A DNA stretch of 64,000 nt from Bradyrhizobium ottawaense (lineage in GTDB: Bacteria > Pseudomonadota > Alphaproteobacteria > Rhizobiales > Xanthobacteraceae), in NCBI RefSeq assembly GCF_002278135.3, contig NZ_CP029425.2, positions 2,394,001 through 2,458,000 of the forward strand, given 5' to 3'. The notes beneath the pieces are model-generated. The model was not told where the DNA came from. It saw only the letters and a program-made list of their open reading frames with translations, and made no database searches. The translations under genes were made by a program, and so were the position numbers. Positions 34,501 to 44,876 of the stretch are shown piece by piece; the stretch's first letter is position 1; every line of letters starts with the position of its first letter.

Positions 34501-35200
34501 GATCGCCATCCGCGCCAGCGACGGTGGCCAGGTCGCCGACGACAACCGCCTGCGGCAGCTCGTCGAGCCCGCGCTTGCCGCCGCGCCGATCGCGGTGGCC
34601 TCGGCGCAGATCCCGTTCACGATCCGCGACGGACGCTTACGCGTCGGCGCGACCCCGCTCGAAGCGAAGAATGCCCGCGCCATCGTCTCCGGCGGCTACG
34701 ACATTCCCGCCGATCAGGCCGACATCCGCGCCAGCCTGACGCCGATCATGACCGGGCTCTCCGGCGCGCCGCCCGAAATCCAGCTGTTCGCGGCGGGCCC
34801 GCCCGACAGGCTCAATCGCACGATCGACCTTGCGCCGCTGTCGTCGTGGCTTGCGGTGCGCACGATCGACCGCGAGACGCGCCGGCTCGACGCCATCGAG
34901 CGCGGCGAGCCGCCGCCGGCGACCGCCGCGCTGCCGACGCTGGTCTCGCCCGATCCCGCGCCGGAGCAGGCGCCGGTCAATGTGCCGCTGCCGGGCCAGG
35001 ATCCGCGCCGCGCACCGTCAAAGCCGAAAGCCGCGCCGCTGCCAAAGGCCCCGCAGGCCGCGCCCGCCGCGCCAAGCCCGCCGCTCGCCCAACAGCTTGC
35101 GCCGCTGCCGCCGGCCATCGACGTGAAGCCTGCACCGGGTCCGCCGCCCGCCAAGCCCAAGCCGAAGCCGCCGCTGGTCCTGACGCCGCAGAATCCGTAA
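31589..35200 (+). CDS. AsmA-family protein, large, with Pro-rich C-terminus
   Basis: The 1203-residue protein has an N-terminal membrane helix (TLLGLAIAFIIALLAALIG). It is followed by WNQFRPQFEAEAGKIIGVPV, the hallmark of AsmA proteins, and long beta-rich repeats. The last 100 residues are Pro/Ala/Lys-rich. AsmA-like proteins span the periplasm and are implicated in phospholipid transport to the outer membrane. Start is GTG at 31589 with GAGGGGAG upstream; TTG 31571 is less likely. A DUF2336 gene follows after a repeat-containing gap. A transport role is from family knowledge, not direct evidence. Confidence 0.85.
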   Translation: MQTTLLGLAIAFIIALLAALIGPYYVDWNQFRPQFEAEAGKIIGVPVRVAGELDARLLPAPTLRLRQVTFGGNNDLGRLRADKLDVEFSLGSLMRGEWRATELSVGGMAVDLGLDARGRVDLPSTASGTFNLASLAIERLNLTGRIALHDAASRSTLELNDIAFSGDVRSLAGSVRGDGRFTAAGVRYPFRVSSGPSADGSATRLHLNIDPGERAILADLEGVLAFDNRLPKFDGALTLAVPTVKKAGEAGPTPWKLTTKLKADPAGAKFEQIDANFGAEDNALKLGGVGDLRFGAAPLLRAVLSARQVDADKLAGKDDAEPLRILPALRAGLAAIPQAPIPAQIEFNSDQIMLGGRPLQNIAAELQTDGRSWTFQRLELRAPGMTQLSLNGAAPGADSFSGRLSVESSDPDALVAWLQGRSEINRRSTRPLRLAGDVTIAANHLAIDRLKADIEGGTVEGRIAFVQTGASKGSRIDAELKADRLNLDAAASFVRALAGPQVEWPEEAKLSLDIGRAISAGQELRPFAAKLAFGPASLSLQQLRFGQASGVTTEASGSFDRTKATGKLALKSSANSLRELTALVEPFAPAVRARFDAIPSLPGATRLKLDLSLDKNAEHADRSNARAVLDLDAPQLKATATLAAQMPAAAVNGVDIDKLRNSDFTLDSKVSAPQAGALLVLLGLDRVVAAGEGASQFEGKLTGAWRRPLQLNAKLSGGGLDADAQGSVELSESKASVNLRVRKANLAPLFGTSPADKSMQAVSLSSRLTLSGNRLTFDDLDGNAAGSHLRGHLAVTLDQERSVDGEVGLDTLDLAPALAMAIGAAGHESGEPLSAGLLGGWRGRIAFQALRGMLPGGIELRPFGGTLRSDGQSLALDALKGGLSGGEMSASFDARNGANGLALNARIDLSNVDAATLRYRDLALPKGRATVQMALTSQGRSVAALTGALAGNGTVTLDSAEIGGLNPRAFEIAIRASDGGQVADDNRLRQLVEPALAAAPIAVASAQIPFTIRDGRLRVGATPLEAKNARAIVSGGYDIPADQADIRASLTPIMTGLSGAPPEIQLFAAGPPDRLNRTIDLAPLSSWLAVRTIDRETRRLDAIERGEPPPATAALPTLVSPDPAPEQAPVNVPLPGQDPRRAPSKPKAAPLPKAPQAAPAAPSPPLAQQLAPLPPAIDVKPAPGPPPAKPKPKPPLVLTPQNP

Positions 35201-35239
35201 GGGTGACTTTAGTGAGATGAACGCGCGGGCTCGGTGCAA

Positions 35240-35355
35240 CCTCTCCCGCTTGCGGGGGAGGTCGGCGCGAAGCACCGGGTGGGGGCTCTCTCCACATTGG
35301 GAGTCTCTCCGTTGAGACAGCCTCTCCCCAACCCTCTCCCGCAAGCGAGAGAGGG
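35240..35355. repeat. Palindromic intergenic repeat, same family as the copy inside uvrD
   Basis: The ends are CCTCTCCCGCTTGCGG... (from 35240) and CCCTCTCCCGCAAGCG... (35332-35355), complementary palindromes as in the uvrD insertion. A GGGTGGGGGCTCTCTCCAC section lies between them. It lies between the asmA-like and DUF2336 genes in a 370-base gap. The rest of the gap holds A/T-richer promoter-like sequence (35400-35480) and no gene. Confidence 0.7.
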
Positions 35356-35570
35356 AGCGCACCTTCCGAGCCGCCTTGTCCGTCCGTGAATCCATTCCCT
35401 CGCATTTGAATGAATTTTGCCCGGCAAAACTGATTTGCCGATTTTACCGAATTCTCGCGTTTGATCTCTAGCGTCAGTTCCCAGAGGAATCCGGTGTCCC
35501 GCCACGAGCGGCGGGACGCCGCGCCAAAAGAACTGCCAAGAATTACTCGCCAAGAACTGGGGTTATCGAG

Positions 35571-36692
35571 ATGAACGGGGCGAAAACGCTTCTACAGGAT
35601 CTGGACGACGCGATCGCGCGCGGCACTGACGAGAGCCGGGCGAAGGCGTTGTGGCATGCGACCGACATTCTGATCACCGGCCGCTACAGCGACGACGAGA
35701 TCAGCATGTTCGGCGAGGTCATCGGGCGGCTCGCCGACGAGATCGAGGTCGCCGCGCGCGCGCAGCTCTCGGAGCTGATGTCGGCATGCGATCATGCTCC
35801 GCTCAACGTCATCGAAAAGCTGGCGCTCGACGACGAGATCGAGGTCGCCGGTCCCGTGCTGCGCGACTCCACTCGTCTCGACGAGAAGATGCTGGTCGAG
35901 AGCGCCATGACCAAGGGCCAATCGCATCTACTCGCAATCGCCCAGCGCAAATCGATCGGCGAGGCCGTCACCGACGTGCTGGTCAAGCGCGGCGATCAGG
36001 AGGTCGTGACCTCGGTGGCCAGGAACGAGGGCGCGCGCTTCTCCGGTTCGGGCCTGTTGCACATGGTCCGCCGCGCCGAAGGCGATTCGATCCTCGCCGA
36101 GCAGCTCGGCCTGCGCAAGGACGTGCCGCGCCACATCTTCCAGCAGCTGATCTCGAAGGCGTCGGAAGACGTCCGCCGCCGCCTCGAGACCGAGCGGCCC
36201 GAAATGATGGCGCAGATCCAGAGCTCGGTGACCGAGGTCACCGGCGATCTTCAGTCCAAGTTCGGCCCGTCCTCGCGCAGCTATTTCGTCGCCAAGCGCG
36301 TGGTGACGACGCAGTATCGCCAGGGCAACCTCAACCAGGATTCGATCTCGAACTATGCGCGCCAGCACCGCTTCGACGAGGTGCAGATCGGCCTGTCGCT
36401 GCTGTCGGCGCTGCCGGTCGACGTGATCGAGCGCGCGATGATGGACCGCAACCGCGAGATGATTCTGGTGCTGTGCAAGGCGCTCGACTTCTCCTGGGAC
36501 ACGACCATGTCGCTGCTGTTCCTCGGCGCCAAGGATCATCTGATCACGGCGCGCGAGCTGCACGACAACGAGCGGGATTTCGGCCGGCTGAAGATCGAGA
36601 CCTCGCGCAGCGTCTTGAAGTTCTACCAGTCGCGCAAGACCGCCGGCGATTCCACCGCGGGCGGCCGTCAGCCCGAGCTTCAGGTCCACTGA
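35571..36692 (+). CDS. DUF2336 domain protein
   Basis: The 373-residue, all-helical soluble protein resembles alphaproteobacterial DUF2336 proteins in layout. It has an N-terminal LLQDLDDAIARGTDESRAKAL, HEAT-like helical repeats (FGEVIGRLADEIEVAARAQL), VLVKRGDQEVVTSVARN and a middle SKASEDVRRRLE. No enzymatic motif is visible. DUF2336 proteins are common in rhizobia without a fixed function. It is followed by an 80-residue gene on the same strand. Confidence 0.8.
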   Translation: MNGAKTLLQDLDDAIARGTDESRAKALWHATDILITGRYSDDEISMFGEVIGRLADEIEVAARAQLSELMSACDHAPLNVIEKLALDDEIEVAGPVLRDSTRLDEKMLVESAMTKGQSHLLAIAQRKSIGEAVTDVLVKRGDQEVVTSVARNEGARFSGSGLLHMVRRAEGDSILAEQLGLRKDVPRHIFQQLISKASEDVRRRLETERPEMMAQIQSSVTEVTGDLQSKFGPSSRSYFVAKRVVTTQYRQGNLNQDSISNYARQHRFDEVQIGLSLLSALPVDVIERAMMDRNREMILVLCKALDFSWDTTMSLLFLGAKDHLITARELHDNERDFGRLKIETSRSVLKFYQSRKTAGDSTAGGRQPELQVH

Positions 36693-36739
36693 ACAGGTGC
36701 ACTGAGCATCGTCCCGGACTTCAAAGGGGAGTATTTGCA

Positions 36740-36982
36740 ATGTTGCCTCAATTCGGCACCGCGGTTCGCAAGAAGAACCTCAACAGCGCCGTGACCGCCG
36801 ATCTCGGCGCGGGAGCGCCCGACAAGGCGTCGGTGGACGCCGCCTGGCTCGTGCTGGAGGCCGCCAACGACCTCGGCGACCACGCCGCGATCGACGCCTG
36901 CCGGCGTGTCATCGACGCCGAGCTGAACGGCACGGTGGCCGGAAGCTCGGACATCGATCTCGTGCTGGGGTATTTCCGGTAA
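36740..36982 (+). CDS. Small hypothetical protein, 80 aa
   Basis: The product is an 80-residue soluble protein starting MLPQFGTAVRKKNLNSAV, with a helical middle (DAAWLVLEAANDLGDHAAIDA). A putative AAAGGGGA ribosome site lies upstream of ATG 36740. It follows the DUF2336 gene by 47 bases and may be its partner. The short helical acidic layout gives no function. Confidence 0.6.
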   Translation: MLPQFGTAVRKKNLNSAVTADLGAGAPDKASVDAAWLVLEAANDLGDHAAIDACRRVIDAELNGTVAGSSDIDLVLGYFR

Positions 36983-37038
36983 GCTGCCTCCCACACCGTC
37001 ATCATCTCTCTCGCCTCGCCGTGAGGCGTCGCCCCATC

Positions 37039-38058
37039 TTAGAGGGTGATCAACGTCTTGATCGCGCGCCGTTCGTCCATGGCGCGGTATCCCTCGGCGA
37101 CATCGGACAGCGGCAGCTTGAGGTCGAACACCTTTCCCGGCTTGATCTTGCCGGCGAGGACGCGGCCGATCAGGTCAGGCAGGAAGCGCCGGACGGGGGC
37201 CGGTCCGCCCAGCATGCGCCGCTGCGCGAAGAACATCGCCTGGCCGTCGAAGGTCACGCCGTGCGGCACGCCGACATAGCCGATTGATCCGCCGGGCCGC
37301 GAGCAGGCGATCGCCTGCGCCATCGATTCCTGCGTGCCGACGCACTCCAGAACGGAATCGGCGCCGACGCCATCGGTGAGGTCCTTGATGCGGGCAATGC
37401 CCGCCTCGCCGCGCTCGGCCACGATGTCGGTGGCGCCGAATTCGACCGCGAGCTGCTGCCGCGTCTTGTGTCGGCTCATGGCGATGATCCGCTCGGCGCC
37501 CATCTCCTTGGCCGCCAGCACGCCCATCAGGCCGACGGCGCCGTCGCCGACTACGATTGCGGTCGATCCCTTGCAAACGTTGGCGGCATCGGCGGCATAC
37601 CAGCCGGTGCCAAGCACGTCGGAGGTCGCGAGCAGGTCGGCAATGAGATCGGGTGACGGATGCTCAGCGGTTGCGACCAGGGTGCCGTCGGCCAGCGGAA
37701 CGCGCGCGTAGGGGGCTTGCGCGCCCGACATGAATTCGCGCTGGACGCAGGAGGAATGGAAGCCGAAGCGGCAATGCGGGCAGGTGTTGTCGGAGATGCA
37801 GAACGAGCCGACGACGAACTGCCCGGGTCGCACCGTCTTCACCTCGCTGCCGACCTCCACGACCACGCCGCAATATTCGTGGCCCATGTGCTGCGCACGA
37901 CCGTCGATCGGCTGCAGGCCGCGATAGGGCCAGAGGTCGGACCCGCAGATGCAGGTTGCCGACAGCTTGATGATGGCGTCGGTGGGCTTGAGGATCTTGG
38001 GATCGTCGACCTCTTCGCAGCGGATGTCGCCGGGACCATACATGAGTGTTGCCAGCAT
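37039..38058 (-). CDS. Zinc-dependent alcohol dehydrogenase family protein
   Basis: The 339-residue medium-chain dehydrogenase has CICGSDLWPYRG with the catalytic zinc Cys and GHEYCGVV with the His-Glu. The structural zinc lobe is NTCPHCRFGFHSSC, with Cys spaced a little unusually. The NAD(P)-binding turn is VVGDGAVGLMGV. It oxidises alcohols or reduces aldehydes in the cytoplasm. It follows a Tat-exported cyclophilin-like gene on the same strand (24-base gap), and both lie beside a decayed divergent LysR gene that may once have regulated them. The substrate is unknown. Confidence 0.88.
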   Translation of the reverse strand: MLATLMYGPGDIRCEEVDDPKILKPTDAIIKLSATCICGSDLWPYRGLQPIDGRAQHMGHEYCGVVVEVGSEVKTVRPGQFVVGSFCISDNTCPHCRFGFHSSCVQREFMSGAQAPYARVPLADGTLVATAEHPSPDLIADLLATSDVLGTGWYAADAANVCKGSTAIVVGDGAVGLMGVLAAKEMGAERIIAMSRHKTRQQLAVEFGATDIVAERGEAGIARIKDLTDGVGADSVLECVGTQESMAQAIACSRPGGSIGYVGVPHGVTFDGQAMFFAQRRMLGGPAPVRRFLPDLIGRVLAGKIKPGKVFDLKLPLSDVAEGYRAMDERRAIKTLITL

Positions 38059-38082
38059 GGCTGAACCTTTCGGGTTTGATCG

Positions 38083-38556
38083 TCAGGAGAGAAGCTCGAG
38101 CCGCAGCGGATATTTTCCGCGCGTGAGCAGGGGCTGAGCGCCGCCGTCGAGATGGCCGAGACGGATCAAGCCCTTCGAGTAGCGATAGCTGCCGTGGAAG
38201 AAGGCGAGATTGCCCCAGGGCGCGAAGTAGCAGAGATCGCCCGGCGCCTCGTCGGCGAACGGGACGCTGTCGAGCTCCGTCAGCTTGCGCGGCAGATAGG
38301 CGATCTTCTCGTTGGTCGAATAGTCCTCGATGGCGAGGTCGAGCGGCAGCAGAGCGACGAGGTCCCTCGCCGACGGGTTGTCCAGAAGGGTTGCCGTAAA
38401 ACTGTGGCGGTCGAAGGCGCATCGCATCTGCATGTTCGCAGCTCCCGTCCGCCCGGCGGCGTTCGTCACGGTGAGGCCGGCGACGGAGCCGGGCACCGCG
38501 GCGATGGCCACGAGGCCGCCGACAACGGTCCGGCGCGTGAAGCAACGTCTGGACAT
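38083..38556 (-). CDS. Exported cyclophilin-like-fold protein
   Basis: The 157-residue protein has a twin-arginine-like leader (RRCFTRRTVVGGLVAIAAV). A small beta-barrel domain follows: FTATLLDNPSARDLVALLPL, then LDSVPFADEAPGDLCYFAPWGNLAFFHG and RLGHLDGG. This pattern is the cyclophilin-like 2 family, which shares the fold but not the proline-isomerase active site. It is upstream of the alcohol dehydrogenase gene and probably co-transcribed. Role unknown. Confidence 0.72.
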   Translation of the reverse strand: MSRRCFTRRTVVGGLVAIAAVPGSVAGLTVTNAAGRTGAANMQMRCAFDRHSFTATLLDNPSARDLVALLPLDLAIEDYSTNEKIAYLPRKLTELDSVPFADEAPGDLCYFAPWGNLAFFHGSYRYSKGLIRLGHLDGGAQPLLTRGKYPLRLELLS

Positions 38557-38623
38557 GATACATGCGCCTGTGGTCGGGGCCGGAGGGCACGAGAGCCGCG
38601 GCCGCCTCCGCCATTGGACATAA

Positions 38624-40719
<2,096 letters not shown>

Positions 40720-40723
<4 letters not shown>

Positions 40724-42234
40724 TCGAATGGCCCTTCCGGCAGTGCCCTGCCGGTATAATGCGGATTGCCGGAAAAGATGCCGCTGAACTCCTGCAGTGG
40801 CGGGCCGAGCCTGATCCCGCTGCTGCCGAGCCGGAATTCGCGAATGCTATGCTCGTGATTGCCGCTACGCTTCTTGACGACTGACAAGGCGCGCCGCACC
40901 GTTCCACCGAATTCGAAATAGCGCAGCATCAGCACTGCATCGCTCAAATAGCTGATGTCGAGCGGCGTATCCATGGGACCTACAAGCCCATGCTGAGCGA
41001 GGATCAGGATGGTGAGGACGCCCTGCTGTGCCAGGTAGCTCAGGAGTTCATGCATCTGCAGGATGAGAAAACGTTCATCCGGCATCGCGTTCAGGTAACC
41101 GTTCAGGCTGTCGATGACGACAAGGCGGGCGTTGTCGGCCTCGACGCTTCGGCGGAGCGTCGCCGCGAACTCACCGGGCGACAGTTCGGCCGGATCGATC
41201 TGTTGAAACCGGATTTTTCCCGAGGCGAGATGTTTCTCCAGAGGCAAGCCAAGTGTCCGTGCACGTGCTTCGACCGTTCCACGGCCTTCATCGAATGCGA
41301 AGAATACGGCGTGCTCGCCACGTTCGGCCGCCGCAATGGCATAGGTCAGTGCGACCGACGACTTGCCCGCACCGGCAGAGCCGAGCAGAAGCGCGTTGGT
41401 GCCGCGTTCGAGCCCGCCTCCCAAGAGCTGATCGAGCTCGGCGTTGCCGCTGGACATGGGCTCACCGGCGAAGGACTTGTGATGTTCGGCCGCGACGAGC
41501 CGGGGGAAGATCCGCAAGCCGCCTTCCGAAATTGTAAAATCGTGGTAACCACCGCGAAACCGGATGCCCCGCATCTTGATCACGCGAAGACGGCGCCGCT
41601 CGGCCCCGTAGTCGATGGCGAGCTGTTCGAGCATCACCACGCCGTGCGCAATCGAATGCAGTTGCAGGTCGTCCTGAGAGGACGAGAGATCGTCGAGGAG
41701 AACGACAGTGCAGTTGCGGTTGGTGAAAAAGTGCTTCAGGGCCAGAACCTGACGCCTATAGCGCAGCGGGTTCTGCGCCAGCAGGCGCAGTTCGGACAGG
41801 CTGTCGAGCACCACGCGGGTGGGATCAATTCGTTCGACCTCCCTGAAGATCAAATTGGTGGTTTCGCTCAGCTCCATTTCGGCGGGATGGAAGACCGTGA
41901 GCTCGCGCTCCGGGTCGAGCGTCGTCTCCGGTGGCACCAGTTCGAAGATGTCGACCCCGTCCAGCGACCAGCCATGCCGACGCGCGACGACACTCAGCTC
42001 CCTCTTGGTTTCGGACAGGGAGATATAGAGCACGCGTTCGCCATCACGCACACCTCTCAGAAGGAATTGCAGCGCGATCGTGGTCTTGCCGGTGCCGGGC
42101 CGGCCCTCGTAAAGATACATCCGATTGGCGTCCAGGCCGCCGCCCAGGATGTCATCCAGGCCGTCGCTGCCGGTCGAAACTCTCGGCGAATCCTTAAGGT
42201 CGCTGTCTGGAGCAGCCCTCGACGGACCGGTCAT
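40720..42234 (-). CDS. kaiC: KaiC-like circadian-clock-family ATPase
   Basis: The 504-residue protein is a tandem RecA-like KaiC. The CI domain has Walker A EGRPGTGKT (43-51), SETKRE with one catalytic Glu, and Walker B VVLDSLSEL. The CII domain has GSAGAGKSS (285-293), FAFDEGRG (Asp-Glu in place of the usual Glu-Glu) and VVIDSLNGY. The phosphorylation segment reads DISYLSD, with Ser kept and the neighbouring Thr replaced by Tyr. The C-terminal part continues VKKRSGNHEHSIREF. This matches proteobacterial KaiC homologues that do not form full clocks. ATG 42234 gives the usual start. It overlaps the histidine kinase start. No kaiB or kaiA is in the window. Confidence 0.92.
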
Positions 42235-42540
42235 TGAACCCCCTCGCGCATATCTTCCGGAAGCTGATTTTGCCCGAGCGCCCAGAGGCTGGCAGCCGGG
42301 GTTGGACCGAAGAAGAGGTCCTTCCAAGGAACTCTTCAGACAGGAACGAGTTCCCGCAAAGAGGTTTGCCCGGGCGATCGGTGGCCCCGGCTTGAGCTAT
42401 CGTGCAAGAAGCCAGTTGCGGGTCGGGAGCGTCCAAGGGACGAGCCGCAATAGACTGTGCCGATAGCTCGGTGCTGTCGGTTCAAAACTGAACACAAGCT
42501 CCTGTGCTCGCCGCAGGTGGATCCGGTCGCATCGTGGCGG
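42235..42540. other. Intergenic region upstream of the kaiC-like gene
   Basis: The 306 bases hold the kaiC-side promoter on the minus strand. The motif GGAAC-N16-AGTT (minus strand, 42354-42330) is similar but not identical to the rhizobial EcfG general-stress promoter GGAAC-N16/17-CGTT. Otherwise I see no gene, repeat or clear terminator. Confidence 0.3.
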
Positions 42541-43038
42541 TCATCGCCTTGCGCGGTAGATCACCACGTCCTCGCCGTGACGACTCGTGCGCCGCTCGAG
42601 CAGGTAATTCGATTTCTCCAGCACGCGGCGCGATGCGCCGTTTGCGGTATAGACGATGCCGATGAGAGACGGCAGCTCGAGTTGTGACAGCCCGATCTCA
42701 GTCAGCTCGGTCGCGGTCTCGCTGGCAAATCCCCGGCCCCAGAGACTGGGTGTGAACGCGTAGGCGATCTCGATCTCGTCCACGTCATCCACCAGGATGT
42801 GCCGGATGCCGGCCCGCCCGGCAAATGCGCCGTCTTTCGTGCGCAGGGTCCACAGGCCAAAACCGTATTGATCCCAGTGCGCCATGTTGACGGCGAGATA
42901 TTTCTCCGTTGCCTCCGCCGAACGCACGCCGCCGATGTAACGCGACGCTTCGGGATCCAGATGGAGCGCGACGAGGTCGGCGAGGTGACTTTCGTTCAGC
43001 CTCTCGGCGGTCAGGTTGTCGGTACTGAAGCGATCCAT
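42541..43038 (-). CDS. GNAT-family N-acetyltransferase (RimJ/RimL-like)
   Basis: The 165-residue acetyltransferase begins TERLN-like (NLTAERLNESHL). It has LWTLRTKDGAFAGRAGIR, the strand-4/5 region EIEIAYAFTPSLWGRGFASE that binds acetyl-CoA (xxGxGxA), and VYTANGASRRVLEKSNY at the end. This layout resembles RimJ/RimL enzymes that acetylate ribosomal proteins or small substrates. ATG 43038 is chosen; the frame is open far upstream with unrelated sequence. It stands alone between the kaiC-like and cax genes. Confidence 0.85.
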   Translation of the reverse strand: MDRFSTDNLTAERLNESHLADLVALHLDPEASRYIGGVRSAEATEKYLAVNMAHWDQYGFGLWTLRTKDGAFAGRAGIRHILVDDVDEIEIAYAFTPSLWGRGFASETATELTEIGLSQLELPSLIGIVYTANGASRRVLEKSNYLLERRTSRHGEDVVIYRARR

Positions 43039-43205
43039 GGAAGCAGGGTGTCGCGCGGAGCTGGTCGCGATCTGGATGTTGTTGAGGCCGATGATGCCAT
43101 CGTGCCGCTGTTTTGCCCGACAGGTCAACCGGCTCGCGGCCTTTAGGTTTTTGTTCAAGCATGGTCCTTTCGGGAAAACCGCCGCGCACTTTTCCGGATC
43201 ATGCT

Positions 43206-44309
43206 TTAGACCGGGCCGTGCGAGCCGGGCGGGACCATGTAGAGCGTCATCGCGAAGATCGTGTAGATGCAGAGCAGGAGGGCACCGACGAACCAGGCGG
43301 AGCGTCCGCCATTGGTGACGAAGCTCGTCACCACGGTGGCGATCATGACCATGGTCACCGCTCCCGGCCAGAATTGAAGGTCCATGGGCTGCGGCCCGAC
43401 GACGTAGCTCAGCAGCACGAGAACGGGTGCGACGAACAAGGCGATCTGGCTGGCGCTTCCGAGCGCGATGCTCACGCTCAAGTCGAGCCGGTTGCGGCGT
43501 GCCGCGGAAAACGCCACGGCCATCTCGGCCGCAGCCCCGACCAGGGCAACGACGATGAATCCGACGAATGCCGGGGTCATGCCGAGCGTTTCGGCGGCCT
43601 TCTGCACCGATGTCACGAAGATCTCGCTCACGAGTGCCACCAGCACGGTGACGATTCCCAGTGTCGGAACGGCGATCGCAATCGGCAGTATCGGGCCGCC
43701 TGCCTCGCCATGGTCGCTGCTTGCAAACAGCTCCTTGTGCGTCTTCAGCGAGAACAGCAGGCTGAGACCGTAGGCCGCAATCAGCAGGACCGCCAAGGCG
43801 GTGCTCAAGCGCTGCACCGTCGCCTCGTGGCCGGGAAAGTCGAGGTCGGCCACGGCCGAGGGTGACAACAGGGCGATCGTGGCCATCAGCAGCAGCGCGG
43901 AATGGAGCCTGCCGCCTGCCCGGTTGTATTCCTGCACGCGATGCCTCAATCCGCCCAGAAACAGCGATGCGCCCAGCATGAATAGCGAGTTGGTCACGAT
44001 CGCACCCGCAATCGAGGCTTTGACCAGCATGTATTGACCGGCCTGCAACGCCGTGACCGCGATGATGAGCTCCGTGAGATTGCCAAGCGTGGCGTTCAAC
44101 AGCCCGCCGACCGCATCGCCGGTCTTCTCGGCCACGGCCTCCGTCGCGTGGCTGAGCAGGCTCGCGAGCGGCACGATGGCGATCACGGCCAGCACGAACA
44201 GCAGCGTATGCGCGTCCGGCATGACATGCTCGAGCACGATCACGACAGGCACGACAGCCAGCAGCCACAGCAGCGGGCTGTGCCGGATTTCCCTGAGCAG
44301 CGCGTTCAT
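43206..44309 (-). CDS. Calcium/proton antiporter (CAX family)
   Basis: The 367-residue protein has about eleven membrane helices and two inverted alpha-repeats: GNLTELIIAVTAL (first) and VGAAAEMAVAFSAARRN (second), with the ion-binding Glu residues. SLLSHATEAVAEKTGDAVGG is also typical of CAX proteins. It exports Ca2+ in exchange for protons. The start is ATG at 44309. A FixK-like box lies 54 bases upstream, which would place the gene under low-oxygen control. Confidence 0.9.
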   Translation of the reverse strand: MNALLREIRHSPLLWLLAVVPVVIVLEHVMPDAHTLLFVLAVIAIVPLASLLSHATEAVAEKTGDAVGGLLNATLGNLTELIIAVTALQAGQYMLVKASIAGAIVTNSLFMLGASLFLGGLRHRVQEYNRAGGRLHSALLLMATIALLSPSAVADLDFPGHEATVQRLSTALAVLLIAAYGLSLLFSLKTHKELFASSDHGEAGGPILPIAIAVPTLGIVTVLVALVSEIFVTSVQKAAETLGMTPAFVGFIVVALVGAAAEMAVAFSAARRNRLDLSVSIALGSASQIALFVAPVLVLLSYVVGPQPMDLQFWPGAVTMVMIATVVTSFVTNGGRSAWFVGALLLCIYTIFAMTLYMVPPGSHGPV

Positions 44310-44362
44310 GGTCCGTCCTACGCGGTCAGACCTCGACGCTGCCGCCGGAGTGGGGCCCGGTG

Positions 44363-44376
44363 TTGATCTAGCTCAA
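44363..44376 (-). promoter_or_regulatory. FixK/FNR-type box upstream of the Ca2+/H+ antiporter
   Basis: TTGATCTAGCTCAA fits TTG-N8-CAA, and the half-sites TTGAT/CTCAA differ from the ideal by one base. The box is centred about 60 bases upstream of the cax ATG. Confidence 0.5.
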
Positions 44377-44403
44377 CGGCTTGTGCGCCCTCGAACCGGC
44401 GCC

Positions 44404-44685
44404 TCAATAGCAGGGCGGATAGGGGTGATATCCACAAGCCCGGCGATAGCCATAGGCGCCATAGGCGGCAGCTCCCGCCGCTGCGGCACCGTAGTAAGCC
44501 CGCCGATGGACCCTGCGGTTGACGCCGGCAACGCTTCCCGGCGTGAGCGGGCGTCCGACGCGGGCCTCGGCGGTGTCAACGGACACGGCGAGCGCATCCA
44601 CCGGCGAGGTGTGGAACGACAGGGGCGCTGCCGTGAACAGCGCGGCGGTGACGAACAGTCCGATCAGCTTGGCATGTCCAGTCAT
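44404..44685 (-). CDS. Small secreted Ala/Tyr/Gly-rich protein
   Basis: The 93-residue protein has a signal peptide (TGHAKLIGLFVTAALFTAA). A short polar middle (RVGRPLTPGSVAGVNRR) leads to an Ala/Tyr/Gly-rich tail ending CGYHPYPPCY. GGGAGAGAGCAC precedes the ATG. I recognise no domain, though short secreted proteins with such tails are common in Bradyrhizobium. A strong FixK-like palindrome lies 53-76 bases upstream. Convergent neighbours are absent: the downstream gene is the antiporter on the same strand. Confidence 0.65.
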   Translation of the reverse strand: MTGHAKLIGLFVTAALFTAAPLSFHTSPVDALAVSVDTAEARVGRPLTPGSVAGVNRRVHRRAYYGAAAAGAAAYGAYGYRRACGYHPYPPCY

Positions 44686-44737
44686 GTGCTCTCTCCCTTT
44701 GCAGGACGACGAGAAAGCGTGACAGGCGGGTGAGGTG

Positions 44738-44761
44738 GACCATTGACCGAAATCAATGGTC
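44738..44761 (-). promoter_or_regulatory. FixK/FNR-type box upstream of the small secreted protein
   Basis: GACCATTGA (44738-44746) and TCAATGGTC (44753-44761) are perfect 9-base arms. They contain TTGACCGAAATCAA, which fits TTGAY-N4-ATCAA. It is centred about 65 bases upstream of the ATG, consistent with an activator site near -41. Confidence 0.7.
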
Positions 44762-44876
44762 GCGGTTTCCTGGGATCGCCTGGCCCGGATGATTCCTGCA
44801 CTCGCGTAAGCCATTGATTTCACAACCCCGGTCTACTGTGCATGGGGTTGTTTTCGCAATTTTAGTTTTGAGGGCT

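Noticed and set aside
42457..42687. Search for kaiB near the kaiC-like gene
   Set aside because: The small frame here has no thioredoxin-like KaiB pattern; no kaiB seen in the window.
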